A stretch of 64,000 nt of DNA. Source: Ascidia mentula. Taxonomy: Eukaryota > Chordata > Ascidiacea > Phlebobranchia > Ascidiidae. Below are positions 1 to 12,753 of the stretch, piece after piece. The notes under the pieces are model-generated. The model made no database searches and was not told the DNA's origin. It was given only the letters and a program-made list of their open reading frames with translations. The stretch's first letter is position 1. Every line of letters begins with the position of its first letter. The stretch lies in assembly GCA_947561715.1 (NCBI GenBank), contig OX387197.1, forward strand, positions 19,018,266-19,082,265, written 5' to 3'. The translations under genes were made by a program, and so were the position numbers.

Positions 1-3000
1 CTGCAGTTCAACATAACATCCATGCATAAAAGGATGAGAAAGGCCTATATAATCCACTTGCAAAGTAATAAAACGCCCCTTGCTACCCATCAAAAAAGAA
101 ATATATTCACAATAAAAGCGATTAACGGAGGCTGTAAGTAACTGAGGACATTCATTTAAATACCGTGCAAAACGCGCGTTAAATTAATCGAAAAAGCTGC
201 TGTTTACTGCGCAAAAAACTACTAAACCCTGCAGCAGTCATTACATGGCCGAAAAATTACTTGGCCAAAGTCAGTTAAGGACCACCTATTTTGATGGCCC
301 AAAAATTCAGCCGTTTTGGCCAAGTACTCGGCCTGCGTCATTTGCGTCACTTCCATATTTGGTCACATGGCCCAAATACATGGACAAAACTCGCGACATG
401 GAAACATAGTATAAGAGAAGATAACAATGACATATACATATTTTTACACTAGTGATGTATGCTTTATCGTTTATCACAACCAAAATCCTAATTTTCTTTC
501 AATTTAAGCAGTTATTATTCAATTATTTGTATATAACTTATTCAGTTTTCATACCTACGCATATGACAAACTTCTCGTCGTTATCAACAAAATCCAAAAC
601 TTTCGACCAATAAGTCTCAAACAACCTTTTTGTTTCGTCGTAATATTCCATATCTTTTTTCAACTAAAGGTTTTTGGTTTCTGTTTCTATTATTAGATGT
701 GAAATACATTAACCACTTAAGTAAACAACTCCAATAGCAAGGATATATGTAGAACGATCTACGGCCATGGCGGGCATCTGATCTCCGCGGGACTCTTTAA
801 CACTACAACTTTTGCTGTTAACTAACCTTACGGAAACACATACAAACATTTAGCATGGGACAAGTGGGAGAATATGCTACGGTTCTGTGGTGGAGCAGAA
901 TCGTGAGCGAATTCACGTTTCACATATAAAGTAGCAACAACATTCACCATTTAGATCTCTTTTTTAATCGTTATTTTTTCAAACCTGAATCATAAACGTT
1001 TGAATTCAAAGGTGGTTTAATTAACCACAACTCCCAATCGGACATGTCATTTTTGGCCCATTCCGACCACAGAGATGCTTCTAAATTGTTTAAATTCTTT
1101 CACTTCAAAATTGTAAATACAAGTAGTTAATCTATAAACTATTACCTCGTGCCTTCTGCTCGTTTGTATTTGTGTCTTAAACCTGCAAATAACCTGCGGT
1201 GAAACCTGACGATAACTGATGCCATTTCAGTAACTATTCTTACAAACTATTTGCTTTAAAACTGAATCAGACACTTTTCACCCTGCGGGCATCGGGAGTT
1301 ACGCTGATGTGAACACATCAACACAAGACAGCTAGCGATAAGCGTGGAACATTTTGCATAGGACGCAGATGACGACAAAGTAGCGTTGTTAATGCAAAAG
1401 GCCCCGTGTCTGGTCCAAATCAATTTGCCTCGTCCTGGGGCGTTTACTAAAAATCTGCCTGACCTTCCAACAATTATGTTATCACGATTTCGTTCTTACA
1501 AAAGTTTTCGCTCCTCCTTAAAATCGTCTACGCTGTAAATAATCTCTAAAAAGTTATGTCGATTTGCTTTTTCTACGCAAGGAAACTATTTTCTGTCAAG
1601 AGCGACATTGTTGTAGTGTGTTTTTTTCTGGGACATCGCCAAACGCACCTGGTTGGGAAACATCAATTTAATTTCTGGCTTCCTGCCTTTTTTACTTATA
1701 TTTTTTTACGTATAATTGCCAATTGGTGATTAAATGGTTTATGGTTAAAGTGACAATTAAAAGTTGATGATCATTGGTTTGAAGCTAACCTGTGAGGAGA
1801 GATCGTTCAAGGTAACGAATGCAAAAAAACACACGAATTTTAAACATAAGTGGGAGGTACCGCGCGTCGGAATGACTCGCAAAGCTTTCAAATCGGAAAC
1901 GTCAAGAGACGGAAGGTACCCTGTTCAAAAATATCAAACTGTTATTGAATGTGACTTGCTTCTATCAACGTGGCACCACCCACTCATTCCGTAAATGCCA
2001 CAGACAAACTTGCGCGACTCGTTGAAGGTCAAAGACTTGTGACCAGCGTCCAGTCGAACCGCGCACTACTTTTCGCGTTATGGGCGGAGGTGGCTAAATA
2101 CTGCCTCAGAACAATACAGACGAAACGTAACAGTTTTATGTAAATTATATTTTTAACACATATAGCACTACATGCATTTAATGAGCGCTATCTTTAAACG
2201 ATTGCTTAAGTCATGGACTATATTTTTTCCTTTTCTGAAAAAGTTTTAAGATTATTGGGAGACAGAAACACCAGTTATAAGTGAATTATGCTTACCCCAA
2301 TTATGAACAAGGCAAATATAATTCACGGGTAAAAACAAATGAAAGAGCAAGAACTTTCTACAACTGAATATTCCTTTATAAATTCTTATAAACCAATTTG
2401 CATTCCAAACGGTTCTCAATAGGCCAACTTTAAAAAAAATATCATCGCACAAAACACTCACTGTATTCTAGGTTATAATTTACTCATTGTGCGAAGAGCT
2501 CGCCTTATATGTGGTGATAGATGGGCGCAGGTCTTGCCAGGTATCACATTTGAGTATGTGAAAAGCGTCACAATTTTTTAAAGTTGCTTTGTAATATTAA
2601 CATATCAGTGAACAACAACTTGGGCAACAAACGCATGTTATCTTGATAGGAAACCGTGTTCGAGGTCGTGTCCGTGTTCGCACTCTGGCTTGCAATCTAC
2701 TGCACCATGCGAGTCACGTGATCTGTTCGTGATCCCTTTGTGAGTGTATTCTTAACTGCATGCTGAATACACGCGTTTGTTGTATGAAGTAAAAAAAACA
2801 GTTTGCAACGACGTACTGTATGGCGACAGTGAGGTGCCAGGCCTTCAAAGTTCTGCTGTTACACTTTTTCTAAACTGTAGATGAAGCAATCCTGTCATAG
2901 CATACAAACTTTGTCTACGAGAGTCGAGATGCAAACATATTACAACCACTGGATTCTGTCCGTTTAACTGAACCTGCAACTTGCGTTGATAGGTTTATTT

Positions 3001-4457
3001 TTTTGCCTTTCAGTTATACGTCTATTGCCACAACACCAAGAGCCACGCAAAACTCGATGTATGAACGCGGGATATGAATCACCGGAAATGGTGTCGAAGC
3101 GGAAATGTGGCTCCGTGTGAAATTTACGATCCGAGCGCCGATCACAGTTTTCATCCTCTTGCATACTCTGCACAGTCCGCATGAGTGGTGGAAACTAAGA
3201 CAAACGCTGTTTGTACAGCAACATCAAATTTCCGTTGCGAGTTTGGATGTGAATGAGCCAGTTTTCATGTTCGGTCCGACACGAATCTTTTGGCGGGGAG
3301 TGAGACTAAATGAAAATCTTCAGTTGGCCTCTAATAATTCTCCCTAATGTTGTAACTTTTCTTCCAGTATGTGACATTGCATCATATTAAGAAGCGTTGC
3401 TACATGCACCCTTTGCAAGCATTCATCTTTTAACAAGCAACATTTGCCTGGTGTAGGGGCGGCAAAATATTTTAGAAATGTGAAATAAAGCCAAGCGAAT
3501 TAAATAAACTTCTTTGGACTCGAATCTCATATCTTCATAATAAACATTATGGTGACTTAAACTTTCTATAAGATTGATGCGGTATTCACCCGACGCATCA
3601 TCTTCCAGGAAATTAATTTGAAATTGCTTGCAAACGTTGTCACAAACTGTATTTCAAAGGCATTTGTTAAACAAAGTCGTCACCTACGCAAGCGAATAAT
3701 GTACAAGATGCAAAATAGCAAACCGTGTCATAGAAGTATAAAAATTAAGAAATACAAACAGTTATTCTTCATTTTTCACGATTTGTCGATTCAGTGGGTG
3801 CAACGTTTACGGCTGTATTGCAAAAATATACATTGAAAACAGCATGGGGCATTATTTGCAAAATCCGAAGCAAGTCAAGCACAATACAGATCAAAATACG
3901 GTTCAAAATTTGAAAAAGCGTAATGAACTTTTTTCAGGCAACTACATTCACATAAAACAACATGTAAGCGAAATTAGAAACACTTCACATTTTATTTCTA
4001 ATGATGTGCTTTTGCTTTCAAACAAAATCTGGTAATGTGATGACGTTCTTTATAGATATGGAGCCAACCACACTTCAAGCGAAGGAAATTTAACCCAAAT
4101 TTTGTTTTTCCGGTTTACAACATTTCAAATCTCCTCAAATCTAAAGTTGGCAATGCGCTCAAGGGCAAACAGGTTTATAATTTTTCGAAGCAAATCTCAT
4201 AAACCAATGCGTAGACTACGGATGTGCCAAAAACTTTATCGAAAACTGTGGCATGTTTCTCTATGTCTATGTGAGCATGGAGCGGGTCAGAAACAAACAC
4301 AATATCTAATAACAGGGAGTGGTGTGATTTGTACACTACAAAATTCTTCCTAAACTTTTCAGACATACTCCGTCCTGGCAGCGGAGTCTTTTGGCTTCAT
4401 ACCGCTAAAAAAGAAGTGTTTTGAATATATTACGGCATTGCTAACAAACGTTTTCCA
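1..4457. other. Left intergenic stretch, no supported gene
   Basis: About 4.4 kb of AT-rich sequence upstream (in plus coordinates) of the claudin terminal exon. Open frames here are all short (under about 85 codons) and lack recognisable domains, splice-linked neighbours or conserved motifs. I looked on the minus strand for further claudin second, third or terminal exons and found none beyond 4458-4684. Regulatory or UTR sequence of neighbouring genes could lie here. Confidence 0.5.
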
Positions 4458-4684
4458 CTATGTTAATAGTTTGTTTACAATTTTACCTGCTATGCTTGTA
4501 GCAGTTAATGTCAAAAATATTATTTTCGTTATATTGCTTGAAATTTTGTACAACCTTTGGGGTGGCTTGTACGAATATGACGGGTAAGATTCCTCTGGCT
4601 CGCTCCTCAAATTTCCGCATGCGCCGCAAGTGAGCAGCAAACCGGCTAAGATAGCTGTAACAACACGTGACTGCTGGATGAAAT
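4458..4684 (-). CDS. Claudin terminal exon: end of TM4 and cytoplasmic tail
   Basis: An acceptor ending CAATCAG precedes base 4684 and opens in phase 1, matching the third-exon donors. The frame reads a hydrophobic run (VVTAILAGLLLTCGACG), which completes TM4 and has the juxtamembrane cysteines usual in claudins, then a hydrophilic, tyrosine- and proline-rich tail (EESYPSYSYKPPQ). The open frame continues to a stop at 4458 through a hydrophobic stretch that does not look like a claudin tail. A possible donor (CAAAG|GTTGTA) just after the PPQ motif suggests that the true tail may splice to another exon. No claudin-type C-terminal YV PDZ ligand is seen in the unspliced reading. It is the only terminal exon I could find, so both third exons probably use it. 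Confidence 0.65.
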
Positions 4685-4974
4685 CTGATTGGTCGGTTCA
4701 AACAAAGGTTTCTTCAGTATAGTTTAGCTTGTTTTTCGGGGAGCTTGTGGTAGCGTTACGAATATCTACAGACGTGTCACCTTTCCATTTTATTTTTGGG
4801 CATATTTGAGACCAATTTTTAGTCCATTTAGCCAGAATATAAAATATCCAGATTAGAAAAAAAAATCTTAAACCCAAATTCGGATAACACTGTAGTCAAT
4901 GTGAAATTTAATAGTTTTAAGCTCTGGGAAGACGACGCAAAAATTCCCCTCCCCTTTGAAATTTTAGAACTTAC

Positions 4975-5112
4975 TTATCCCCCCACAAATCCAGCCAATG
5001 TAGAGACAGGAACCGAATTCGTATTTAAACGAGTTACTGGCTTTCATCGGGTCGTAGTAGTCCTGCGTTACTTGCACAGCAAACCAGATGGTTGTGGTGA
5101 GTGTGCACGCAC
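4975..5112 (-). CDS. Claudin third exon, copy b (ECL2 and start of TM4)
   Basis: 138 nt, phase 1 at both ends, acceptor GGTCGCAG and donor A|GTAAGT. It encodes the end of TM3, the short second extracellular loop with VTQDYYDPM, and the FKYEFGSCLYIGWIC start of TM4. These match the claudin ECL2/TM4 signature (EFYNP, then KxExGxxLYxGW). It has exactly the length of the exon at 5900-6037 and is about 40% identical to it by eye, so the two are old tandem duplicates. It is followed directly by the terminal exon at 4684. Confidence 0.75.
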
Positions 5113-5899
5113 CTGCGACCGTTTGTTTGGGGCAAATAAGTTTTTTGTGGGGGACATTTTGTCGCGACTTTGCACATGCGAGAAACCTGGTGTTTTATGT
5201 CGTGTTACCATTGAAAGAAACAATTAAAGGCGATTTTAAACAAATGGGTTTGTAACAATGCATTATCGCTTGATGCGTCCTTGTTGTTTAGCAAAGCTTT
5301 ACATTCGCTTTAATGTAAACAATGTAGTTCTAATCATTTTTAGTAAAGTACTCGTATACCTTGTGATTTCAAAATATTGAAATGCCGCAAATGAAATGTT
5401 TAGGTGGTAATTTCACTTTGTTGATGATCAATACTACAAAATCGATTTGCTTTTTGCATAGCAGTGTTTGGAAGAAACTTAAGTTGCGCAAAAGTGGGTC
5501 CCAGGTTATTTTAGTCGCGTGCAAAGTCGCGAAAAATTCCTTCTCTGATCAGCTAACACACGCCGTGCCAATCCAATTGAACGTTTCACTCGTGTAAGCA
5601 GGACAACAACCACACAAAGCGGGGCATGCAAAGATTAACCAAACGTGGCACAAGAGTTATTGGAAATAGCGCTCTGTCTGGAAAGCACACACTGAAGCAG
5701 GAGTTTGGGTAAAGCAATTCTTTTGATGGCACGATCATATTTTAATGAGCCGAGTTTAATGATATTCCTGACCATGTGGTAATTTTACACTTTTATGAAA
5801 CCCCCAGGGCCAGCATTTAACGTTGTCTTACCTGTTCCTCAATAAACTGATAGGTTACAATGAGCATGACGTTACCAGTGACATTAGACAAACACTTAC

Positions 5900-6037
5900 C
5901 GAGAGCCATGCAAACCCAGCCGACGTACAAGCAGGCACCGTACTCGTACTTAAACTCGCGGTTTTGATAGAGTGGGTTGTAAAACTCCATGGTGACTTTC
6001 CAAGCGAACCAGGAAACAGCAGCACCACAAGCCACTC
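5900..6037 (-). CDS. Claudin third exon, copy a (ECL2 and start of TM4)
   Basis: 138 nt, phase 1 at both ends, acceptor CACTGCACAG and donor G|GTAAGT. It encodes WFAWKVTMEFYNPL, close to the canonical vertebrate claudin ECL2 (VTMEFFNP), then FKYEYGACLYVGWVC entering TM4. No separate terminal exon for this copy was found between 5900 and 5112; one possible short exon near 5.56 kb would cut TM4 short and was not accepted. It therefore probably splices to 4684-4458, skipping copy b. Confidence 0.8.
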
Positions 6038-7159
6038 CTGTGCAGTGATTGTAAAGAGTGCATTCATGCAATGTTTCAAAAATTACCCAATCCACGTGTG
6101 AACGTGTAATAATACATCACGATCAACGATACAGAATTCACACCGAACTGGGAATCGAAGGAAATTTCTGGAAGCTGAAAACAAAACTTAGTTCTACGAA
6201 ATTTAATCCGATAAATAGTTGTTTTTTGTATGTTGTCATTTTCCAGAAATTTCCCTTACGATTAGGTTTGTGCCGCAAGCGAAGTTTGAAATTGTGTGCC
6301 ATGCTAAGCCGGGTCAAACAGAAAACTTCCAAATCCGATTTGGTTTGCCGATTTTGTTTTTATACAAATGTTTGTTCCAAGTTAATTACTGCATTCCCAT
6401 AAACTTTTTTAGTGCTTTCGCACAAGACTCGATTATTGTCCGAGAACAACACGTGATTTCCTTTTGTTGCCATCGCATCAGATTTGAAACAGAATTTTTT
6501 TTACACGTAATACAAATAATCTGTTTCCTTTTGCACAAAAATTTAACAATGTCCAAGAGTTTAAACCAGGGTATAAAAATACTTATGAGCGAATGTTTAA
6601 AATTCAATTTAGAAATACAGCAAACCCACTATTGACACATTTCAGTCAGAGGTAAGAATTCGCTGACGCACTAGTAGAAGGCGAGCCAGTGTCAACAAAA
6701 TCATTTCCCAGACGCGAATAAGCCTTCGGCAACATAATGTAACAAGCAGCCTTGTGTTTGCTAATGTTCAAAGGACCCCCCGGCTGTGATTGTGCCCTTA
6801 CATGGAGTGAGTTATTCCATGTGTAAACAATTAAACATAGTATTTCATTTTTAGACGAATACGACTCGGAGTAAATAGACAGCAACATCAAATTGTGCTG
6901 TATATGCAAAAAATCTAAACCGGTTCTTACGTATACCCAGAACAATCAAACGTAAATTAGTGAAGTTGCCTTGCAACATGGAATTCAAAAACAAATTTCG
7001 CCAACGATTGAAAAGCCTCAAACTTCCGTAGGGGATAAACGCAACCGAAAAAGGTTGTCCATGCTTTTCTAACATACAAAATATTGCGGGCGGAGCTTAG
7101 ATATTTAAACCGGCAAAACCAAATCGGATTGGATCCCATGCCACACGTGACTTTCTAAC

Positions 7160-7324
7160 CGGCCAATAGGAAACAGGCCCCCGACACGATGCCAATAATG
7201 GACTTGGAGCGGGCTTCGTTATCAACCATTGTTGTGCATCTTAAACTGACCATTCCGACTACGAGGCCAAACAGGGACGTCACAATGGCTATTACCATAA
7301 GGGCACGTTGCGCTTGGAGATCAG
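7160..7324 (-). CDS. Claudin second exon, copy b (TM2 to TM3)
   Basis: 165 nt, phase 1 at both ends, acceptor TTCCCTTCAG and donor G|GTTAGA. It reads SDLQAQRALMVIAIVTSLFG at the start, the post-ECL1 helix and TM2 of claudins (compare the family motif LQAxRAL), then a short loop and TM3 ending in LLAG. It is exactly as long as the exon at 8046-8210 and about 45% identical to it by eye. No first exon or third exon lies between the two copies, so they look like tandemly duplicated, mutually exclusive exons of one unit and not parts of two complete genes. Confidence 0.8.
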
Positions 7325-8045
7325 CTGAAGGGAAACGATAAGGAAATTACTAAATCGGCCAAAGTATTAAAAAATGGACTGACAAGCTGCTGCATGGTGT
7401 CAACGCTGAAAGTGTAATTTACACAATCATTTTTTAACATCGAACAACTTTCAGTTTTTCAGTTCCAAAATAACTTTCACATTAGAATTACACCAACACC
7501 AGCAGCCTGTCATGGCAAAGAGAGGTCGTGGTGCAAGGGTCGTCAATAACCTGGTAAAATTTTATGGAGCGGGAGTCCCGCCTGGCCCATGACGTATAGT
7601 TGTAAATTCATCACTACAAAGCAATAAGTTTGACGACCCAGCAGCCCAACTAACGACCTCTCGTCTGCTTCTGTCAACACCAAATGTAGCAATCAAAATT
7701 GCCGTGCTCACACACAAGTTTTACAAGCCTTTCGGCTGGGGTTTGTTTAATGTGTCTAAAGCCCATCAACATGTTTTGTTTTTACAACCCAATTTGTGCG
7801 TTAGCGGCTAGCGTGGATGCCTTGCATTTCTAGCAAATATGTTGCACTTAACGCTTTTAAATTACATGCTTTACTTTTTTCCGTATTTATTGCCAAAAAT
7901 AATGCGGGTCTCATTTTTTACATCCAGACATGGCAACAAAATACCTGAAGCACTTGGTGTGGACAGAAGGAGTCTCTACGCCGGAGAGTTGCTCACTGCC
8001 CGGCGTAGCTGACAAATATCACATCAAAAACATGCGCTAACCAAC

Positions 8046-8210
8046 CGGCAAGCATAAACAGAACGCCGGCAAGGAGCGACACACGGTTCTTGGACTTCGT
8101 TCCTGGTTCCACCATTATGGTACAGTCTAGACCCATGAGAGAAATGACCACCCCGAAGAAGGAAAAGATGCAGGCGATGCACATGAGCGCTCTGCAAGCC
8201 TGGATCTCAG
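8046..8210 (-). CDS. Claudin second exon, copy a (TM2 to TM3)
   Basis: 165 nt, phase 1 at both ends, acceptor CTCAAACAG and donor G|GTTGGT, the weakest donor in the locus. It reads SEIQACRALMCIACIFSFFG, then a loop with TKSKNR and TM3 ending in MLAG. The frame stays open past the donor for about 17 codons (WLAHVFDVIF...) to a stop at 7993. A retained-intron form would therefore end after TM3 and lack TM4. Confidence 0.75.
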
Positions 8211-9211
8211 CTGTTTGAGAGGAAAATGCGAAAAATTAAGTGTGAGGAAAAAACGTTTTCACTCGTGTTTTTTTGGTGTTAGTTTCATTGTTTCATTGTT
8301 TTGTTTGTTTTTTAAGGTTAAGGTGTGGATGGTAAAAGTGTTTTTGTGTGCATCATCGGTTTGTTTTGACATTTAGCCTGTGTTGCGAATTGTGTCAAAG
8401 TCGCCCGCGTAGCTGTGTATTATAAGGTTAAGTTGCCATACGAAAGCACAGTCGGCAACGTGCCAATTTCTTTGAAGAATTAACAGGGAGTGTTTAAAAG
8501 TGGATGGAATTTTCAGTTGGGCAATAAATTTCTCCTGTTTTGTAGAACCTACACAGGAACGTCCATCGCAATAAAGCGCGCTACAATAGTGCTTGGTTTT
8601 ATGGGAAACCTGCTTTCCAACCGTTATTGTTCTCCAATAGGAGAAGCCCGGAAAACCGTCTATTTCACAGCAGGTAAGGTAAACATGTCTTACGGTTAGT
8701 CTTATCCGACCGCTTGATGAGTACACGCGCTACAGTTGTGTACTCAGAGTGCAAACACTCCACGGAGAGCTTTATACGTTCTTTGTTGGAGTCATGCGAT
8801 CCTATAACCCAGCACCCACGCTTGAAAGCTCGATATTGATTTCCAGTCGCAAGTTCAAGTGCCACATTGTTTTAAATTTTGCACTTCATTGGCCCGGAAA
8901 CAAACTATGCAAAAAATCGTGAAGGTATTATTATAGGTTAAATATGTGCGAGTTAAACACCGCCGATTGAAAAGGCGTCTCTCCAGAAAGATTTCTGCCC
9001 TAAGTAAACGTTAAACGAAATGTTTTCACACGATATGCAGCAACAGCATTTGTAAGGCGCCGCTGCGGTCGTAGTAATTTGTTCAAAGCAAGAAACATGT
9101 TTTTTCGAAATGTAATTTTGAAATTTACACCCTTTATAACAAACAACCAATCTCGCATTTTGAAAACCAAATGACCTTTAACAAAAACCAACAAACAACA
9201 ATGAGACTTAC

Positions 9212-9437
9212 AATCCAGGCCCAGGATGCTCACATCATAGTTGTCGCACTGAAAGTAGCCGGCCCTTTGACTTATACAGCGCCACCAGAGACCTTGGTAA
9301 CTGTACTGACCCCGCAGGAACTGTTCAGAGCTTACTTGTGAGTTTCTTGACCACTCAGAGTAAGCTGTTGTGAACATGATTCCCGAAAAAGACACACCTC
9401 CAATCAGAAAGCCGACGATACCGAAATTCCCGGACAT
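9212..9437 (-). CDS. Claudin first exon A (TM1 and ECL1)
   Basis: The ATG at 9437 opens 226 nt ending in phase 1 at GATT|GTAAGT. It encodes a hydrophobic TM1 (NFGIVGFLIGGVSFSGIMF), the first ECL1 tryptophan in SEWSRN, and YQGLWWRCISQRAGYFQC followed by DNYDVSIL. This is the complete claudin W-GLW-C-C signature with eight residues between the cysteines. It is the first-exon copy closest to the downstream exons. The splice to second exon a (AT..S-EIQACRAL) restores normal claudin sequence. The approximately 1-kb intron that follows holds no other supported feature. Confidence 0.8.
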
Positions 9438-11331
9438 TTTTCGTTGAATAAAACCTGTTCTTTCACAAAATTATTACAACCCAACAGAGTTCTTGGCACA
9501 AATAGCACAAGCTTAGTACTGTTGTCTGCGCGGAATAAATTGTAGTTAGCGTGAACTGAGAAAAAATTTGCCTTGCCGTGAAATAAATTAAAGTTTGCCG
9601 TCTGCAACGTGTCTGCAATGATATTTTGTTTCTACCAAAATCATCATAAATCACGCAAACGCAAGCCAGAGTTTGGTTGTGCAGCAAACAATAAACCGCA
9701 CTCAAACAAATGTTTCAAATAACATAAATTATGCCTGGTTGATTAGCGTGTACATAACCTGTTTCACACCAATTAGTTTAGGTCTTCCCAAATCACTCTT
9801 CTTCTACAGTTACTTTGATTCAATATTACTATACACAATAGCTGGCCAACAACTGGCAAACTCCACCATTACTTTCAAACGAAATTTTCCCCTAATCCAT
9901 CGCAAAACACTGCGACGTGCCTGATATGTTGTACGCGATCGACGGAGTTTGTTAATAAGTAACTCTTGCGTCGGCTCTTGTACGAGCAACATTTTCCACA
10001 GCTCGGTATGCGACACACCGACAAGTTTCTACAAGATCCGATCCTCTGCAACTTGTTTATTACGCAAAAATGGTGTTTATCTGAGTTTTACTTTTCCTAT
10101 GTGTCATAATGACGTACATAGCTTGGAATGCTATCCTTGTAAACAAGGAACTCAGCACTGGTACAGTTGAAGCAAGCATGACGTAAGTAGGGAGGAAACT
10201 TACTTGTACATAAACATAAGAGATCAAACACAACGACCACAATAAAATATGCGGCAATCGCACATTTATTATTTAGTAAATCGTAATCCGCATTAAGATT
10301 TTGTTTGTTTGCAGCGGGAATAACTCAGGACAATTTTGAAAAAGTATTCAATTTGCCTTGGTATTCGCTGTCAGATGAGCCTAAGTTTTGAAAGTTATGT
10401 ATGTGTGTAGTTCATGTACGAAAATTGTAATTTTTCGGAGGCTTTCGTTTTGTATTGGGGATATCGATTTTCAAGCAGATTTGATCGTTTTGTGCGTTGT
10501 CTTGTTGTCAGGGGTTACGTATTTGAAATGTATGTTAGTGCTGTGGTTACAAAATATGCATTATTTCGATAGCTGATAAACAGAAATAGAATAGTAGCAA
10601 AGAAAAGGATAAGAAACGTAAACAATGCTTTGTGAGTAAGAAAAGGTGCAAATCTTGAGGTAGTCATCATCGAAGAGCAGGTAGCACAGTTTGTCTCCGT
10701 TGGTCTAGCATACGTGGCTAAGACATCACTGTCAATGCAATGCCACACAGCAGGTTCCGCGTTACGTAGCAACGACGAACCAGACTGCTGTGTTTTCTTG
10801 GTGGCATTAAAACAGAGGTGGACGGCATTTTGCTTCTATGCACAAAATTTTTTAACTTTTAACTCATCAGATGCGACACAACTTTAATCCCCTTGTTTTT
10901 ATTTCAAGTATTTTAATTTTATATTAAATTTAGTTTCAGCGAGACCATATCTAGCTACAAGAGACCCAAATTTACGATGTATTTTTTTTCTAGCAGGTCT
11001 GATATTTCTTTTATTACCTCCAGGGTTGTGGGCCACTTTCAAACGTGCAATTAGCCACTGCTGCTGGCGCATGCGCCATACGTTGGCAACCCCTGCACTA
11101 AAACTTGGCAGCTTGTTGGAGTGCAGGGGTTTAGTGTTTTACCCCTGCATTGGTCACCCGTATACCAAGTAAAAAAACTGATCGGGATTCGTGTCCAGGA
11201 CATCCTGGGTTGTAATCCCGGTGTGGTCAAAAAACAACACCGGTAAAACTTACCTTGACCATGAAACAACAAAAACAATCCCTGTTATTTTGAAAACATC
11301 GATTGAAACAATTGATTTAAGCGGAACTCAC

Positions 11332-11557
11332 TGGATGTGTAAATTGCAGCTTTTCCGTAGTTGTTGCAAATAAAAATGCCCCATTTCGGTGAGAAACATC
11401 TCCACCAGACACCATTGAATGTGGCTAGACGTCCCAGCAAACCGTCCGAGATCTGCCTGTTACTGTGCGACCAATCAGGAAAGGCACAGATGAAGATGAT
11501 AAGTAGGTGACAAGGAACTACAAGAAAGTAGCAGGCTGTGGAAGCCGCGCCTGCCAT
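11332..11557 (-). CDS. Claudin first exon B (TM1 and ECL1)
   Basis: The ATG at 11557 opens 226 nt, the same length as exon A, and ends in phase 1 at TCCA|GTGAGT. It encodes TM1 (ACYFLVVPCHLLIIFICAF), PDWSHSN for the first ECL1 tryptophan, and FNGVWWRCFSPKWGIFIC followed by NNYGKAAIYT. The W, GxWW and C-x8-C residues are all present. No second or third claudin exon was found between here and first exon A. Either it splices over exon A to the shared exons, or its partners lie outside recognisable similarity. Confidence 0.75.
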
Positions 11558-12753
11558 GTTTGGGTTTGACTAAGGGCAAAAGCAACAAATGCAAAACCTT
11601 TATACAAGCTTTTCTTTTTTCCTAAACACTAATTCACTAAAAAAATATATTATTGATTTGTTAGCTGTCTGAAACTAAAGATTTTAAACGGGGGTGGCAG
11701 TATAAAATATTAAACATTATCAGAACATTCCAAACATTATTTTGAAATTCTCTCGCAAAAACCGAACACGTAAGACTCGTAAAGTACCAGATGCGGGTTA
11801 AACAAGAAATTTCTGCGAGAATTCACTCGCAATTCGTATTTTTTATATAGTTATGTCATTTTTTAACAACAAGCAGTACTGTTTCTGGATTTTTAATTTT
11901 CTTACATCTATGAACAACGTTTTCTTATTCGCCTGTTATATTCTGGTGGTAACATTATTTGCTGCCTCTAAATGAACAAACCTGTCGATTTTAAATGTGA
12001 GTTATTTACACATAGCAATACTGAGTAATGAGACCCAACCACTATAAACTCGGAAATCCACTACCTTATTTTTTGCCCTCATAGAGCATGAAATCGCCAA
12101 TAATATCTATGTACTATACCTTTTTCATTATATCCCACACAGGCGGTTGAGTCGGTATCGTTTCAATGAAGCTACTGAATCGGTCTGTTTAGCGGTTATA
12201 TTTTTTCTAGAAGTGTGTCGTGCTTGGTGAAGTGGCGTGTTGGAGTTGCCGGGAAACAGGAGAACGAATGATTTAACACGACTGGGGGAAGATTATTGCT
12301 TTTCATTGTGTGCTTTGCGGAGAAGAAATCTTTACTTTTGTTTGCCTAGCTTCAGATAAAGACAGACGTGAAGAAAATCGAGTTTCACCATGGAAAAATC
12401 ATTTTCTTCAAAAGCATTTTCTTTGTATTTTTAGGCACGTTTTGCCACTTTAATAATGCAGGATATAGTTGTTTTTTTTAACAGAGATTTTGAACTTTTA
12501 CAGCAATAAAAGCTGAATAAGGGTTTTTAAAAATTGTTGTTAGATGATCATCCAAAACTTCTTCTAAAACGTTTAATCCTCTAAAAGAAAAATTTAGAAG
12601 TAGATCAAAGGTTTTATCAAAGAAGTTTTTCGTCAATTTTCAACTGAATCCATGCACCCTGTGTCAGTTCTGTGAAGGAACCACCAATGTTTTGCTCTGC
12701 AGGATCACCACAACTGCCGGGCACGCGTTTAGTCTTGCAACTTTCTCACTTAC

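Noticed and set aside
2964..3347. Overlapping frames on both strands near 3.1 kb
   Set aside because: No domains, no splice consistency and no relation to neighbouring genes.
5520..5580. Alternative terminal exon for third exon a
   Set aside because: An acceptor in the right phase gives only ADQRRNFSRLCTRLK, which would remove most of TM4.
8373..8726. Minus-strand 117-codon cysteine-containing frame in the first claudin intron
   Set aside because: No recognisable domain or conserved spacing; it lies in the intron between first exon A and second exon a.
10515..10772. Minus-strand 85-codon frame with a transmembrane-like stretch (FLILFFATILFLF)
   Set aside because: No family motif, no splice-linked partner and no claudin features; AT-rich DNA readily gives such hydrophobic runs.
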